Of a DNA stretch of 53,143 bases, positions 7,601 through 16,580 are shown one piece after another. The position numbers and the translations under genes were made by a program. The stretch's first letter is position 1. Each line of letters begins with the position of its first letter. The stretch is from Gammaproteobacteria bacterium (GTDB lineage: Bacteria; Pseudomonadota; Gammaproteobacteria; Xanthomonadales; Wenzhouxiangellaceae): positions 1 through 53,143 of the forward strand of contig JAJFKY010000015.1 in the NCBI GenBank assembly GCA_021772975.1, read 5' to 3'. The notes beneath the pieces were generated by a model. It searched no databases, was not told where the DNA came from, and worked only from the letters and a program-made list of their open reading frames with translations.

Positions 7601-10600
7601 GGTAGTGAACGTGTAATGCAACCATTCCTGATCCGCGGTTTCATCAACCACCACCGCGCCATGGCTGAGCTTTCTGAGATCAACGAGCTCATCAGCCCGC
7701 AGCTCAAAACCAACCGGCTGGTTACGGTTGTCATCAATGTCGTAATAGGCTCCGCATCCGATATCGTATTGCCAGGCGCGGATACTCAACGGATTATCCG
7801 GACTGTACTGACGCGGCACGAAGGGCGCGGAGTCCGCGCAGCCGGCCGCCAAACGGATGTTATCCAGCGAGAAATCACCCGCACTGAAGGTTGCTCTAAG
7901 CACGTATTGCCCACCGCCTGAAAAAACGGTGCCAAAAATCGGCACGTTCCGATAGGTCCCGGGCACGCCCGGTGCAAAGCTGACCGAACGGGTCAATAAA
8001 ACCTGATCGGTTTCCGGATGACGGACCGTAATCGTCAAGGTTCCCGGCGCATTGTTGATGGTGGCGGACATTGAATACTGCCCGGACTGCAGGACCTGAA
8101 TGCTGTATTCCAGCCACTCCGGTGTATTACCCGGGCCGCCATCAGCAACCCCGTCCAGACCACGCACAACCTGTGCGCCATTGGCCAGCATAAAAATTTC
8201 CACCGCTTCGTTGGGACGGCTGCCGGCACCAGTGGGCTCGGGCGTTAGATCAAAGTAGGCGATCTCCTGACCTCCCAGATCAAAGTGTTCGGCCTGAATA
8301 GTGGTTACACCGTCTGCCTGAACCTGGATAGCTTCGCCGAAATAAGGCCGCTGGAGCCCGTCCAGTCTTATTTCACCGGGACTCGAAGAGATAACCCTGC
8401 CATCGTCCAGCAACAGGTCAACATAATATTGCCCCACATCGACTTCTCCCACCGCGGGAATCTCAAATCGCGCTGCATCCTGATCCTCGACCAGCAGGCC
8501 ATTGCGGTACCACTGGTATGCGTTGATATTGCTGATATCCGTGAAGACATCAAAATAAGCCGCTTCGCCAAATCCTATTTCCCACAATTCAGGTTCAAGA
8601 CTCGCTACCGAGGATTCGCTAAAAGTTACGGTTAAGACCGCCGACGCCGACGCCGAGCCGCTGCTGAGTTCTGCTTGAGCTGCATACTCAAAACGGCACT
8701 CAGCAACCGCCGGTGAACCATTGACCAATAATAATTTGTTGTCGAAAACCGCAGCCGGGATAGCTACATCAGCACACTGCGCCGCAGTCTGCCCGATTGC
8801 TTGAACGCTGCCAATCACCAGTGGGATACCGGAATTGCTGGAATCATTGGCCAGCACATCCACCAGCCGGGAACGCCCGCGTTGCGCCGAGGCAGCATCA
8901 TCAAACGCGGTAATCGACTGGTCGCAGGGCCGGTCAGGCGGCGGAATAATGCCTCCCCCGCCAGGGCCGCCGTCATCACACTCAACCTGCACAATGGTTG
9001 AGCTTCCGGCAGGAATGGTGTCACCACCAAGGGCGTCAGTATGTACGTCGGCGCGAATATCAAATAATTCTTCGCTGTTCGGAACCGTGACCGGATTAGT
9101 CACTGTTTCCGAGCTGCCGCAAACCAGTTCTGACAACGGACTGCTAAGCGGCAGGCCAAATTCCGCTGCATCACCGGAAAAATCCAGGCGTGGATTCTGC
9201 CAGGCCCAGATTCCCTGGTTGACAACTTCATATTCAAATTGTGTACTTGCGCCACACTGATAATTTGACGTCAGAGCCGGGGAGAGCTTCGCCTGCAGTT
9301 TCGGAACAGCAATGCCTGCAACAACGGGGCCGGCATCAAACCAGAAAGGATTGCTGACCGGAGGGCCACCATTGGCCTGTTCAAATACCATGCTCCAATG
9401 CATGTCAAAACGCACCGAACCACCCACATCAACGGTGTTGGGTAACACCTCCAGACCGGTAAACCGATTGAGCGGAAACTGCAGCGTTACACTGTCCCCG
9501 CAGGCTATCGGGGCGCTGGCTGCAGCGCCTGTTATCGGCGCACGATGTAGCGTTGAGAACGGGTGAAAACCTGACAACACGCCGGAGTTTGCCGGATCGT
9601 GATAAGAACGAACGCCCAGCTTAAAGCGACCACTTAAGTCCCAGGTGGCGGTGCCGGTATTTTTGACGGTGATACTGATTTGCCGTGGCTCATCACCACA
9701 AAATAAACTGTCCGGATGCCCGGCATTGCTACTGATTATCTGGTAATCATACTCGGGGGCTGATACGCAATCACCAGGGTTGGTACCGCCGCCCGAGTCA
9801 CGTACCTGATTGGCAACCATAGCATGCCAGGGACCAGGATTAGGCAGGTCCAGCGGTTCATTCATAACCTCATAGATAACATTGCCATAACCAGACAGGC
9901 GGTTGCGGATGGCATCGATTAAATTGCGCTGCACGGGGTTAATGGGCGCGGACAGATTAGTGAATTCACCTCTGTTCTGAGGAAGATTAATAAAGCTCTG
10001 AACATTGTTGGTATTGTTATAGGGTGAGCCCTTTACACCACCGATGATGTCATTGGTTAAAGTAAGCCCGGCGCGGTCAAATAAAGCCAGCTGAACGACG
10101 ATGCCACGTGCCGAAGCCGCAGCGATAAAACCTTCTAATTTATCCAGGAAAGACGGATTGATCTGGTTGAGATCGTAATTACGAGCAGCATAGCTGCCAG
10201 TAAAAGCGGAATGACCATACTCCTGACCACCCGGATTGGCTGTCTGTGAACCCAGGGTGGTCCACTGCTCGGTGACCCACACCCGGGTGAAATTCAAATT
10301 ATGATTGGCCAGTGTCTGCAGGAAATTCTGATAACAGTTGTCATTAGCCTTTAACACCACCGCTCCATAAACACTGAAGCCGAGCAACTTTTTAGGTATG
10401 CCGTTCCATAACAACTGGTTACCTGAACGTGTCAGCGTGCCACCAGGCGCAAGCTCAAGCTCTGTCGAAAATTCACTGCCGACCTGGGCAAGTCTGTCAA
10501 GCACAGCGTTATCAAAAGCCGGCCAGCTGTTATCACGTCCACACAACGACAGCGCGCGTTGCGCAATAGCATCGGCCAGCACCGTTGCGTAATGTTCGAA

Positions 10601-10972
10601 GCCTGCTGCAACGCTGAGCGAAGACCGCGCCAATTGCTCCGCACAATCAGCATGTGTTCTGAAGTCGGTGCTTGAGCCTGGCTGACAGGTGGAATCAGAC
10701 ATTCTCGCGCCATCGTCAGAAAACAATACGGGGCGACCATATTGCGACCAGTTGCCCGCAATAGCTGCCGGGTCCTGTAGCGTTTTAGCGTGGAAGGTGT
10801 GAACATCTATATCTGACAGTTCGAGAATAGCTGAGTGTGAAGCATTACGGTCTGGATTAGCGCCAATTATTTTTGCATACGCATTGGTTATTATTACTGG
10901 CAAAATAATAATTAAAACCGTAGTTAATACGCGCTGCGCCAACGTCTGTTTTGAAATCTGGTGCATTTTCAC
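4697..10972 (-). CDS. Giant exported multidomain protein with permuted GH-like barrel, Ig/cadherin-like domains and CBM6
   Basis: This is a 2091-residue secreted protein. The signal peptide is residues 1-33 (ending NAYA). Residues 34-150 look like beta5-beta8 of a GH-A clan barrel (KIIGANP, DIDVHTFH 54-61, RPVLFSDDG 80-88, AAGFEHY). Residues 178-396 look like beta1-beta4 (LLWNGIPKKLLG, FTRVWV, VVQLALFD, NVIYEVMNEP with E372), so the barrel order is circularly permuted. The usual beta7 nucleophile Glu is replaced by SDDG, so activity is doubtful. Two Ig-like domains follow (about 405-660), then cadherin-like repeats with LxND motifs, an Ig-like domain, a CBM6-like module (about 880-1040; TIQAEHFDLGG, EWLEYSIQV), further LxND repeats, and a C-terminal jelly-roll-like domain. 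The start may be GTG at 10972 or ATG two codons later; AGAGG lies upstream. It begins 48 bases after the RHS gene and is probably co-transcribed with it. Confidence 0.8.
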   Translation of the reverse strand: MKMHQISKQTLAQRVLTTVLIIILPVIITNAYAKIIGANPDRNASHSAILELSDIDVHTFHAKTLQDPAAIAGNWSQYGRPVLFSDDGARMSDSTCQPGSSTDFRTHADCAEQLARSSLSVAAGFEHYATVLADAIAQRALSLCGRDNSWPAFDNAVLDRLAQVGSEFSTELELAPGGTLTRSGNQLLWNGIPKKLLGFSVYGAVVLKANDNCYQNFLQTLANHNLNFTRVWVTEQWTTLGSQTANPGGQEYGHSAFTGSYAARNYDLNQINPSFLDKLEGFIAAASARGIVVQLALFDRAGLTLTNDIIGGVKGSPYNNTNNVQSFINLPQNRGEFTNLSAPINPVQRNLIDAIRNRLSGYGNVIYEVMNEPLDLPNPGPWHAMVANQVRDSGGGTNPGDCVSAPEYDYQIISSNAGHPDSLFCGDEPRQISITVKNTGTATWDLSGRFKLGVRSYHDPANSGVLSGFHPFSTLHRAPITGAAASAPIACGDSVTLQFPLNRFTGLEVLPNTVDVGGSVRFDMHWSMVFEQANGGPPVSNPFWFDAGPVVAGIAVPKLQAKLSPALTSNYQCGASTQFEYEVVNQGIWAWQNPRLDFSGDAAEFGLPLSSPLSELVCGSSETVTNPVTVPNSEELFDIRADVHTDALGGDTIPAGSSTIVQVECDDGGPGGGGIIPPPDRPCDQSITAFDDAASAQRGRSRLVDVLANDSSNSGIPLVIGSVQAIGQTAAQCADVAIPAAVFDNKLLLVNGSPAVAECRFEYAAQAELSSGSASASAVLTVTFSESSVASLEPELWEIGFGEAAYFDVFTDISNINAYQWYRNGLLVEDQDAARFEIPAVGEVDVGQYYVDLLLDDGRVISSSPGEIRLDGLQRPYFGEAIQVQADGVTTIQAEHFDLGGQEIAYFDLTPEPTGAGSRPNEAVEIFMLANGAQVVRGLDGVADGGPGNTPEWLEYSIQVLQSGQYSMSATINNAPGTLTITVRHPETDQVLLTRSVSFAPGVPGTYRNVPIFGTVFSGGGQYVLRATFSAGDFSLDNIRLAAGCADSAPFVPRQYSPDNPLSIRAWQYDIGCGAYYDIDDNRNQPVGFELRADELVDLRKLSHGAVVVDETADQEWLHYTFTTAAGFNSDSDLDISVQPTLRDNAAAVRVKVLDASGQTVSGPTTIYPADHDRSRPIRVFSGISLGAGQPYSVELFNLEGGAILSEITLTPAVPAVCYSGSVAPLQVLRILSSDLTAAVPGVIPGHVTEISEPGNMSWYRTGNGYWELRSADPGYSGVVEFTYTVAYPNDSQARCVGQVSIQPDTIVHAADQVYEFEAGQPIVISVTDLAEGGSGGVGNYRLYDCPSLPAGWECPPFAETPLAANTQVQFTYRLRDDGGWGSVSSAGTVTVLGRPEGSLPQPRPQDDQINLPEYTPDALGYQFTPSLLQSNDTFSGLDPADYRMVFETVGGHDGTLTLGLGGTVLYRRASSQPAGDSEIRQFRYCWCPDGVCSNGSDIGADGAVTGTAALQSSACGNYATALITARVVKLPVPVNDPDNDPSGQNRFALPFGGSGSVLFDELLENDLSLTALLAPSSDLISLAPGFQATFSTAALTVAPVPDYFPAEPVRAFSYAVKNRINHGPADPDDDFAEAPATQLSETSAEVMVDILAPAFVLRQDGANSTQGLGAEPIVIPYEGSLITRTSRFLENDSLPQASYTRMEIVDGPAVVAANGEVTITAPPGYEGELQIVYRVLVSVNAAPAICGTSPDTGLCKWYTSQETAVITAHVQAQQPVTAADVFSLFDVDAVLEANQIISNDQPADDLLILNLQPEDHEDSFDDLGNGIYRFNDGTQYVVEPYGVVQQATYTVSRGLFPDIPPVQGDIEIRYPEACVSSILTSFENADIPADWTLAGAPDSIQVVPGASLGPGALGLEINFEESSDYRESVRIPLPDSMAGPVERAVPVPVGKYRIRSRLSLHRLIPPGSVIDSLTLLDLGGQAGRLSLRVYKQPDGSLAGELTGVGQNGAVSVSGLFELPNQPFYFTLEFTNGNPGHAAAFINSWRAAELTDINLETTTFTDVLIGNTATISGFNSLGAVALDDVEICEVQ

Positions 10973-11019
10973 TGTAACCTCTTAAAAAATTGCCAACATT
11001 GACTTCCGGTGTCAACGCG

Positions 11020-14000
11020 CTATCGCCAGATATCGAAATCTAAGGGAACAACAACGGAATCAGCATTCCTGGATAGGGCTTCTAATTCCGATTGAAAAAA
11101 TTCGGATGGATTTGCCAACTGACCATTCATATTCACGCAAATAACTAGTTGGCAGCCTGATTCAAGAGTATGATTGAAGCGCGTCTGATAACTTGCGGGC
11201 TGAGCGTCAGACCATCTAATTGAATCAATGTTATCCAAATCCAGAATAGTCTGAACTCTGTCACCCCCTACGTCGGCTACGTACTCGACATTACTCATCC
11301 CCCTGCCCACTACAGTAACTGGCATTTCACCATTTGCTTTATAGGCAGCCTCAACAAGTTCCTCCATTGGATCTTTGGCCGCTTTGAACAACGTGCCGAT
11401 TATCTTGCCGCCAAAATATTCCGCAACCTTCCAGGCTGCAGCTCCAAACCACTCTTTAGCGTTACGCGGTTGGATTAGCACTAAAAACGAGTCGTATTCG
11501 TCAGCCCAAAAGTCGGCTGCATCCTGGTTCATGCCATGTCGAACGAGATCATATTGAAGCAACATTACCTCTGAATCACGGAAATTAGCCTGAGTGATCC
11601 GGCCTGTGTAACCGTTAAATCTTGCTCTAGCCCTGGCACGGGCGTTGGCCGCACGCGCATCCTCACCTGCCTCAACTTCCTGGCGGCCATCCGGATCAAC
11701 TCTGCGGATAGGATTGTTTCCAACGTAGGCATACCGATTCCAGCTCTGACTCGCACCGATACGACCAAGCACTGGGTCCGGTGATAAAAATCTAGCCAGT
11801 TCAGGGCTATAGAATCTCGCATGCATATAATTGAGATTACTGTCTTCATCGCGTTCTTGACCGGTAAATGTGATATCAGTCGGTGGATTCACAGGAAATG
11901 CCGTGCCAAAAGGCAGATAATCGAAAATCTGATTGTCCACCACTGAGCCACTAGTATCGGTTTTGAAACGTACCGAACCCAGATAGTCTGTATGTAAATG
12001 AGTGATTTGACTGTTGCCGGAAGATTGATCCACCATGGCCAGGACCTGACCAAATCCGTGAATCCAGTCAGCTTCATGGCTAACAAGCTCGTTATCTATT
12101 GAAAGCTTTCTAACAATTTGGTTTTCTTTGTCTCTTAAAGTAAATAAATACTGGCCATCACTAAAGGAATAGCTGCCGATTCGCTCATCATCCGCGTCAT
12201 AAATAAATGCAGATTGATCCGAATCGCTCTGAGACATTGCAATCTGCCCCAGCACATTTCGCTCAAAACTAAATTGTTTACCGCCATAAAGCCCGGAAAC
12301 AACTGCACCAACCACATCATACGAAATGTTTGGGCCAGTGATTCGGTTTGAACTTCCGTCAACTGTTAAGTCAGAAAATAAATCTTCCAATTCACCTGGC
12401 GGGCCACTTTGCAGGACGGTAATGTTCCCATATTCGTCGTAGCTGATAGCCTGTTCCCATTGCTCACCCCCGAATTCAACACTTGCGTGCGTCAAACGAT
12501 CAAGCTGATCATATTTGTACTGGCGCGCGCCGATCGAACTGATATTACTCGACCAGTCATAGGTAAATCGTCCGCTTCTCCAGAGATTCTGCCCATTTAA
12601 ATCAGAATACATTGACGCCAGTCGCCAGCCATATGAGTCTAATTCTCGTGTATCCAGTACGCCATTATTCCTAAGAAATATTGCCGGCGCTCCTGATGGC
12701 TGAAAAGCCTGCACAGTAACTAGCGGCTGATTATTCAGATTTACCGCTTTAAGAGAAGCACGCTGGTAGTCATACGTTATCGTTGTATCGGCTATATCGC
12801 AGCCTGAAGTGGTACAACCTGGATACCCGTAACCTGTCAAACGCCCGGTAACGTCGTACAAAAAATCACTGACAAATGTTTGCGAACCCGGCAACGATAA
12901 TATAATTTGACTTACATTTCCGTTTGCGTCGTTATAGCTATAGCGCGATACGACTGAAAACTCTTCAACAGCTCCGTTAATTGGATTTTCAATATAGTTA
13001 TGGCGCCTCGCCTCTACTAACTTTCCAGCACTATAGTTTTGCGCGCCCTGATTGCCCTTGGCGTAAAAGAATTCTTTAATTTTCCGATTATTATTTAGCG
13101 CCGTGACTGAAATAATACGTCCCAGCCCGTCGTAATTTATCCCGATTCCGTAATCCTCAACTACCTGACCTGAGGCTGACAGTACAGTCTGTTGTGTAGG
13201 CAACCCTCTTGCATTACGGCTTGGGTATACAAACACAGAGCCCGACAGTTCAGGGTGAGTTTGTCGGGTGAGAAAACCTCTCGGATCGTATGCGAATGTT
13301 CTTTGTTGACCGTTACAGTTATTTCCAGTCATTACACCTACACAGACAGATGTAAGCTGATTTCGAAAGTCATATTGATAATTCCCTGTTATTGAAGAAC
13401 CAGACTGCTGCTCTTCACTTCTAATCAGATTCTTCCAACCGTCGAAATGACTCACATGCGTTCGCAATTGCCCCGCGGTAACTGAATAGCCACCGCCTCG
13501 CGAAGTTTCGCTGACCATCCAGTCATGCCCTTGCGCAAACTCTATCGTTTTAAACGATCCATCCGGTCGAATCTGCTTTCGTGACCGGCCCGCGTAATCG
13601 AAATTTGTTGAATAAAAGTACGCGGCTACGGTTTGGCCTTCCCGGACCCAGTGACTATCCGCAAGTTTTCGCCCAAACGGGTCATAAATCCATTGCTTTA
13701 CTAATGGCTGCTGATTGTCAGTGCGTTTGATTATTGATAAGGGATGACCGAGTGGTGAAAAAGTCATAGCCGATTCTCCAAACCTCAGATTATCCGGGCA
13801 GTCACCAGCGGTCAGCACATTTGCGGCGCAACCTATTTGAGCATATTCATTGGCCTGCGGGCCGGATAATGAAGGCCTTGTATATCGATAGAAATTTTTG
13901 ACCCCTGCCGTTGTTTCAGTTTGTATAAGCCTGCCCATATTGTCGTAAGAGTATTGTGTTCGCAGCCCCGTAATATCTCGCTCAGATTCAATACGCCCCG

Positions 14001-16437
14001 TGACAGGATCAAGCGTAACGTCCAGATTTGAATACCGCGTACCATCACAGTCCTCAACAAAGCTCTGTTTTGGTATACCGTTTGAGTAGCTTGTGTGCGT
14101 AACGGTCTCTGCGAAACCGAAATCATCGACTTCTGCCAGGGTTGCAATTTCACAAATCGAACGGCTCAACTGGCCCCCACCCTGATAGCTATCACCACCA
14201 AACAATAAACTCAGATTTTGATCACCCGTAGCGTTATAACCATGGACATTGAAAATATCTTCGTCGCTTTGTTGCGCAGGATTCTTACGCAAGCGCGAAG
14301 CCAGCGGCTTGCCGGACTTTTCATCGGTACAGATTTCCCGCAGGCTAGCGCCTGATGCGGCTGTAACCGATACCTGGTTCTGGCGGTCAAGCTGCAGGTA
14401 AATTGCGGTCGGTGGCTCTGGCAATGTGGAGTTAACTCTGTCCAGGCACAATGAATTGGCACAGACAGGCCCGAAGCTGCTGAAAATCAAATTGGTATTG
14501 TCCAGCGAACCATCAGCATCGGCATCCGATATATCAAAAGATTGCCGGGTGGTTCTGGTTTCGCCCCAATTGCTGCCCGGGCCGCCACATGATTCGTGGT
14601 TACATTGGTGGGAAATCGTGTTTTCTGAAAAGTGGCCGAAACCGTCGTAGTTTTTGTTTTCGGTTACTGTAGCAGCAAGGACCTGATCAGGATTGCCATT
14701 ATGGTATTTTACCTCTCGCAGTATTTCGACTTTATGATCAAAACTGCTATTGACTACAGAGGGACGGTACACCACTGATACCGGCTTCACCCAGACCGTT
14801 TCAACCAGTCTTTCGTCATCATACAGCGCCTGGGATAGATACGGACCCGTTGATGTATCGAAGACATTGTCATTGAAAGGATTGCAGCGGGTATGCGGCG
14901 CAAAACGCTGCGCGCCCAGCGCCGAGTTGAAAAAGCTGCTGGTCTTGACCTGCCGTTTCTGTGCTGATCCATTAATAATCTCGACATTGCCAAGCTCATC
15001 AATAATCCACTGATGCTCTATGACATCACGGCGTGCGTAACACTCCGTCGTTTCAGTATTTGACGCACCCTGCACCTTGTGGCCTGATGGGTGATAAGTC
15101 CAGATCGCTTGCTGCAGCTCGGGTACTGTATCCGGATCAACAAAGCCCGCCCCGAGATAGTCACTCCAGAACCGCACCTTGCGGGAAATACCCGGCATAT
15201 CTTCGAGTACCCCGCTGGGATGGCGATCATTGGGATGGTAGTAAAACCGGTAGTCTCCGGCATAATCAAAATGGTAACGCAACCCAGTTGGCATACGTGC
15301 CTGTTGTAGCGCGCCCGGAATACTGCCCGAGTTGTTATTGGTGTAATAGATAAAATCATACGTGCTGTTATCCGGCAGCACGATTGATTCAAGAAAATAT
15401 TCATGCAGATATCGATCCGCCGGGTTTGACGTTGTAGATAAGGGATCTAATACACCGCAACCGTACAAACTGATCCATTGATTCTGAAAGCCCTGAATAC
15501 CATCGTTTTGCGAATTTTCATGGGCCTCCGCATAAACAAAATAGATCGGCTCAAAACCTGCCAGGGCAATTTGCGAGATGATGGTGGGACCGGGTGCGGG
15601 ACCGGTGATATCACTGACCAAGCGATAGGGTTGCTCCAGACTGATGACATGCTGCCGCCCGCTGCTGTCGCTGATGATCCATTCAAAAGCGGCTGCTTCA
15701 TTGCCGTAGCTGTAGGCCACGAATGATTGACTGGCCGGCTCTGCCCAGGGATTGAATGTCTTGCGCGTCAAACGGTGTACGGTACCGATGCCATCGCGCG
15801 GCTGGCCGCTCGCTTCAAACTCCAGTTCAACCCCGTTGGGTAAATCGATTTGCAGGCTGCTGCCCGCTCTTAAACGGGTCCGTGCGTCAGCGGAATAATA
15901 CAGCTGACCCGCACCGCTGCCGTCAGGTGAATACGGAAAATCCGGTGAGAACTGAATCCTTGAGCCGTCTTCACCAATATACAGCCAGTAACTGCTCTCT
16001 GATAACGGACCCGATGACGGCGCAATTAACACACCCGGGTTTAGCATCCAGCCAAAACCTGAATTTCTCAGTCGATTGGGAACCAGTGCCGGTACACTGC
16101 GCCGCTGAGGTTCTCCATCATCACCTGGCCCGCCGGTGGTCGCGATGCACTCAATGCCTGGATCTGAAACCCAGCTATTGGAGTCGTAATACAATGACAG
16201 TCCGTAACTGTATCCTCCCGGCAGCGAGTAAACCTGGCCAAGCGGTATGGTTGCTGACACATTGCCATTCAGCAGATTGACAGCGGCAAACTCCGCAAAG
16301 TCAAAAGTACCATCAGTACGACCTTTCTGGAGGCTTTCCAGGCCGTTCACGGAACCCAGATCATCGTCGTTGATCGCCCAGCAATAAGGGCTGGCAGCGG
16401 CAGCTAAGACCGCAAACACAATTGACAGGTAGCGCAT
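11020..16437 (-). CDS. RHS-repeat surface protein with RHS-core and variable C-terminal tip
   Basis: The chosen start (MRYLSIVFAVLAAAAS) begins directly with a signal peptide cleaved near CWA, giving about 1805 residues; an in-frame start 16 codons upstream would bury it. The N-terminal part (LLNGNVSATIPLGQV) is typical of secreted RHS proteins. The middle carries many YD repeats (YDNMGRLIQ, YDPFGRKLA, YDGLGRIIS, YDVTGRLTG, YDQLDRLTH). The RHS-core ends in DYLGSVR, FTGQERD, LNYMHARFYSPELARFLSPD and YAYVGNNPIRRVDPDG. About 200 residues follow, beginning with an Ala/Arg-rich stretch and containing MPVTVVGRGMSNVEYVA, a tip like those carrying effectors in polymorphic toxins. No small immunity gene follows; the next gene is the 2091-residue protein. 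Whether the tip is toxic or adhesive is unknown. Confidence 0.9.
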   Translation of the reverse strand: MRYLSIVFAVLAAAASPYCWAINDDDLGSVNGLESLQKGRTDGTFDFAEFAAVNLLNGNVSATIPLGQVYSLPGGYSYGLSLYYDSNSWVSDPGIECIATTGGPGDDGEPQRRSVPALVPNRLRNSGFGWMLNPGVLIAPSSGPLSESSYWLYIGEDGSRIQFSPDFPYSPDGSGAGQLYYSADARTRLRAGSSLQIDLPNGVELEFEASGQPRDGIGTVHRLTRKTFNPWAEPASQSFVAYSYGNEAAAFEWIISDSSGRQHVISLEQPYRLVSDITGPAPGPTIISQIALAGFEPIYFVYAEAHENSQNDGIQGFQNQWISLYGCGVLDPLSTTSNPADRYLHEYFLESIVLPDNSTYDFIYYTNNNSGSIPGALQQARMPTGLRYHFDYAGDYRFYYHPNDRHPSGVLEDMPGISRKVRFWSDYLGAGFVDPDTVPELQQAIWTYHPSGHKVQGASNTETTECYARRDVIEHQWIIDELGNVEIINGSAQKRQVKTSSFFNSALGAQRFAPHTRCNPFNDNVFDTSTGPYLSQALYDDERLVETVWVKPVSVVYRPSVVNSSFDHKVEILREVKYHNGNPDQVLAATVTENKNYDGFGHFSENTISHQCNHESCGGPGSNWGETRTTRQSFDISDADADGSLDNTNLIFSSFGPVCANSLCLDRVNSTLPEPPTAIYLQLDRQNQVSVTAASGASLREICTDEKSGKPLASRLRKNPAQQSDEDIFNVHGYNATGDQNLSLLFGGDSYQGGGQLSRSICEIATLAEVDDFGFAETVTHTSYSNGIPKQSFVEDCDGTRYSNLDVTLDPVTGRIESERDITGLRTQYSYDNMGRLIQTETTAGVKNFYRYTRPSLSGPQANEYAQIGCAANVLTAGDCPDNLRFGESAMTFSPLGHPLSIIKRTDNQQPLVKQWIYDPFGRKLADSHWVREGQTVAAYFYSTNFDYAGRSRKQIRPDGSFKTIEFAQGHDWMVSETSRGGGYSVTAGQLRTHVSHFDGWKNLIRSEEQQSGSSITGNYQYDFRNQLTSVCVGVMTGNNCNGQQRTFAYDPRGFLTRQTHPELSGSVFVYPSRNARGLPTQQTVLSASGQVVEDYGIGINYDGLGRIISVTALNNNRKIKEFFYAKGNQGAQNYSAGKLVEARRHNYIENPINGAVEEFSVVSRYSYNDANGNVSQIILSLPGSQTFVSDFLYDVTGRLTGYGYPGCTTSGCDIADTTITYDYQRASLKAVNLNNQPLVTVQAFQPSGAPAIFLRNNGVLDTRELDSYGWRLASMYSDLNGQNLWRSGRFTYDWSSNISSIGARQYKYDQLDRLTHASVEFGGEQWEQAISYDEYGNITVLQSGPPGELEDLFSDLTVDGSSNRITGPNISYDVVGAVVSGLYGGKQFSFERNVLGQIAMSQSDSDQSAFIYDADDERIGSYSFSDGQYLFTLRDKENQIVRKLSIDNELVSHEADWIHGFGQVLAMVDQSSGNSQITHLHTDYLGSVRFKTDTSGSVVDNQIFDYLPFGTAFPVNPPTDITFTGQERDEDSNLNYMHARFYSPELARFLSPDPVLGRIGASQSWNRYAYVGNNPIRRVDPDGRQEVEAGEDARAANARARARARFNGYTGRITQANFRDSEVMLLQYDLVRHGMNQDAADFWADEYDSFLVLIQPRNAKEWFGAAAWKVAEYFGGKIIGTLFKAAKDPMEELVEAAYKANGEMPVTVVGRGMSNVEYVADVGGDRVQTILDLDNIDSIRWSDAQPASYQTRFNHTLESGCQLVICVNMNGQLANPSEFFQSELEALSRNADSVVVPLDFDIWR

Positions 16438-16527
16438 GCTATTCGACCATAAGTTTAAACATCCACTACCTAACGCGACATCCATCGGCCTGGATGGTCA
16501 CCATCGGCCCACAAAAATACTCAAGCA

Positions 16528-16555
16528 TTGACATTTACGAAGATGTTTGTATGTT
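16528..16555 (+). promoter_or_regulatory. Sigma-70-like promoter of the ECF-kinase operon
   Basis: TTGACA at 16528-16533 and TATGTT at 16550-16555 are separated by 16 bases, placing transcription start about 20 bases before the sigma gene. The intergenic space (16438-16580) also has to hold the promoter of the divergent RHS gene, so the two operons share regulatory DNA. No clear second promoter could be chosen by eye. Confidence 0.5.
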
Positions 16556-16580
16556 GGTATTTTTACAGTGACGCAGCGTG

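Noticed and set aside
15756-16280. Plus-strand open frame opposite the RHS gene N-terminus
   Set aside because: Antisense shadow of YD-repeat coding sequence; no domain and atypical composition.
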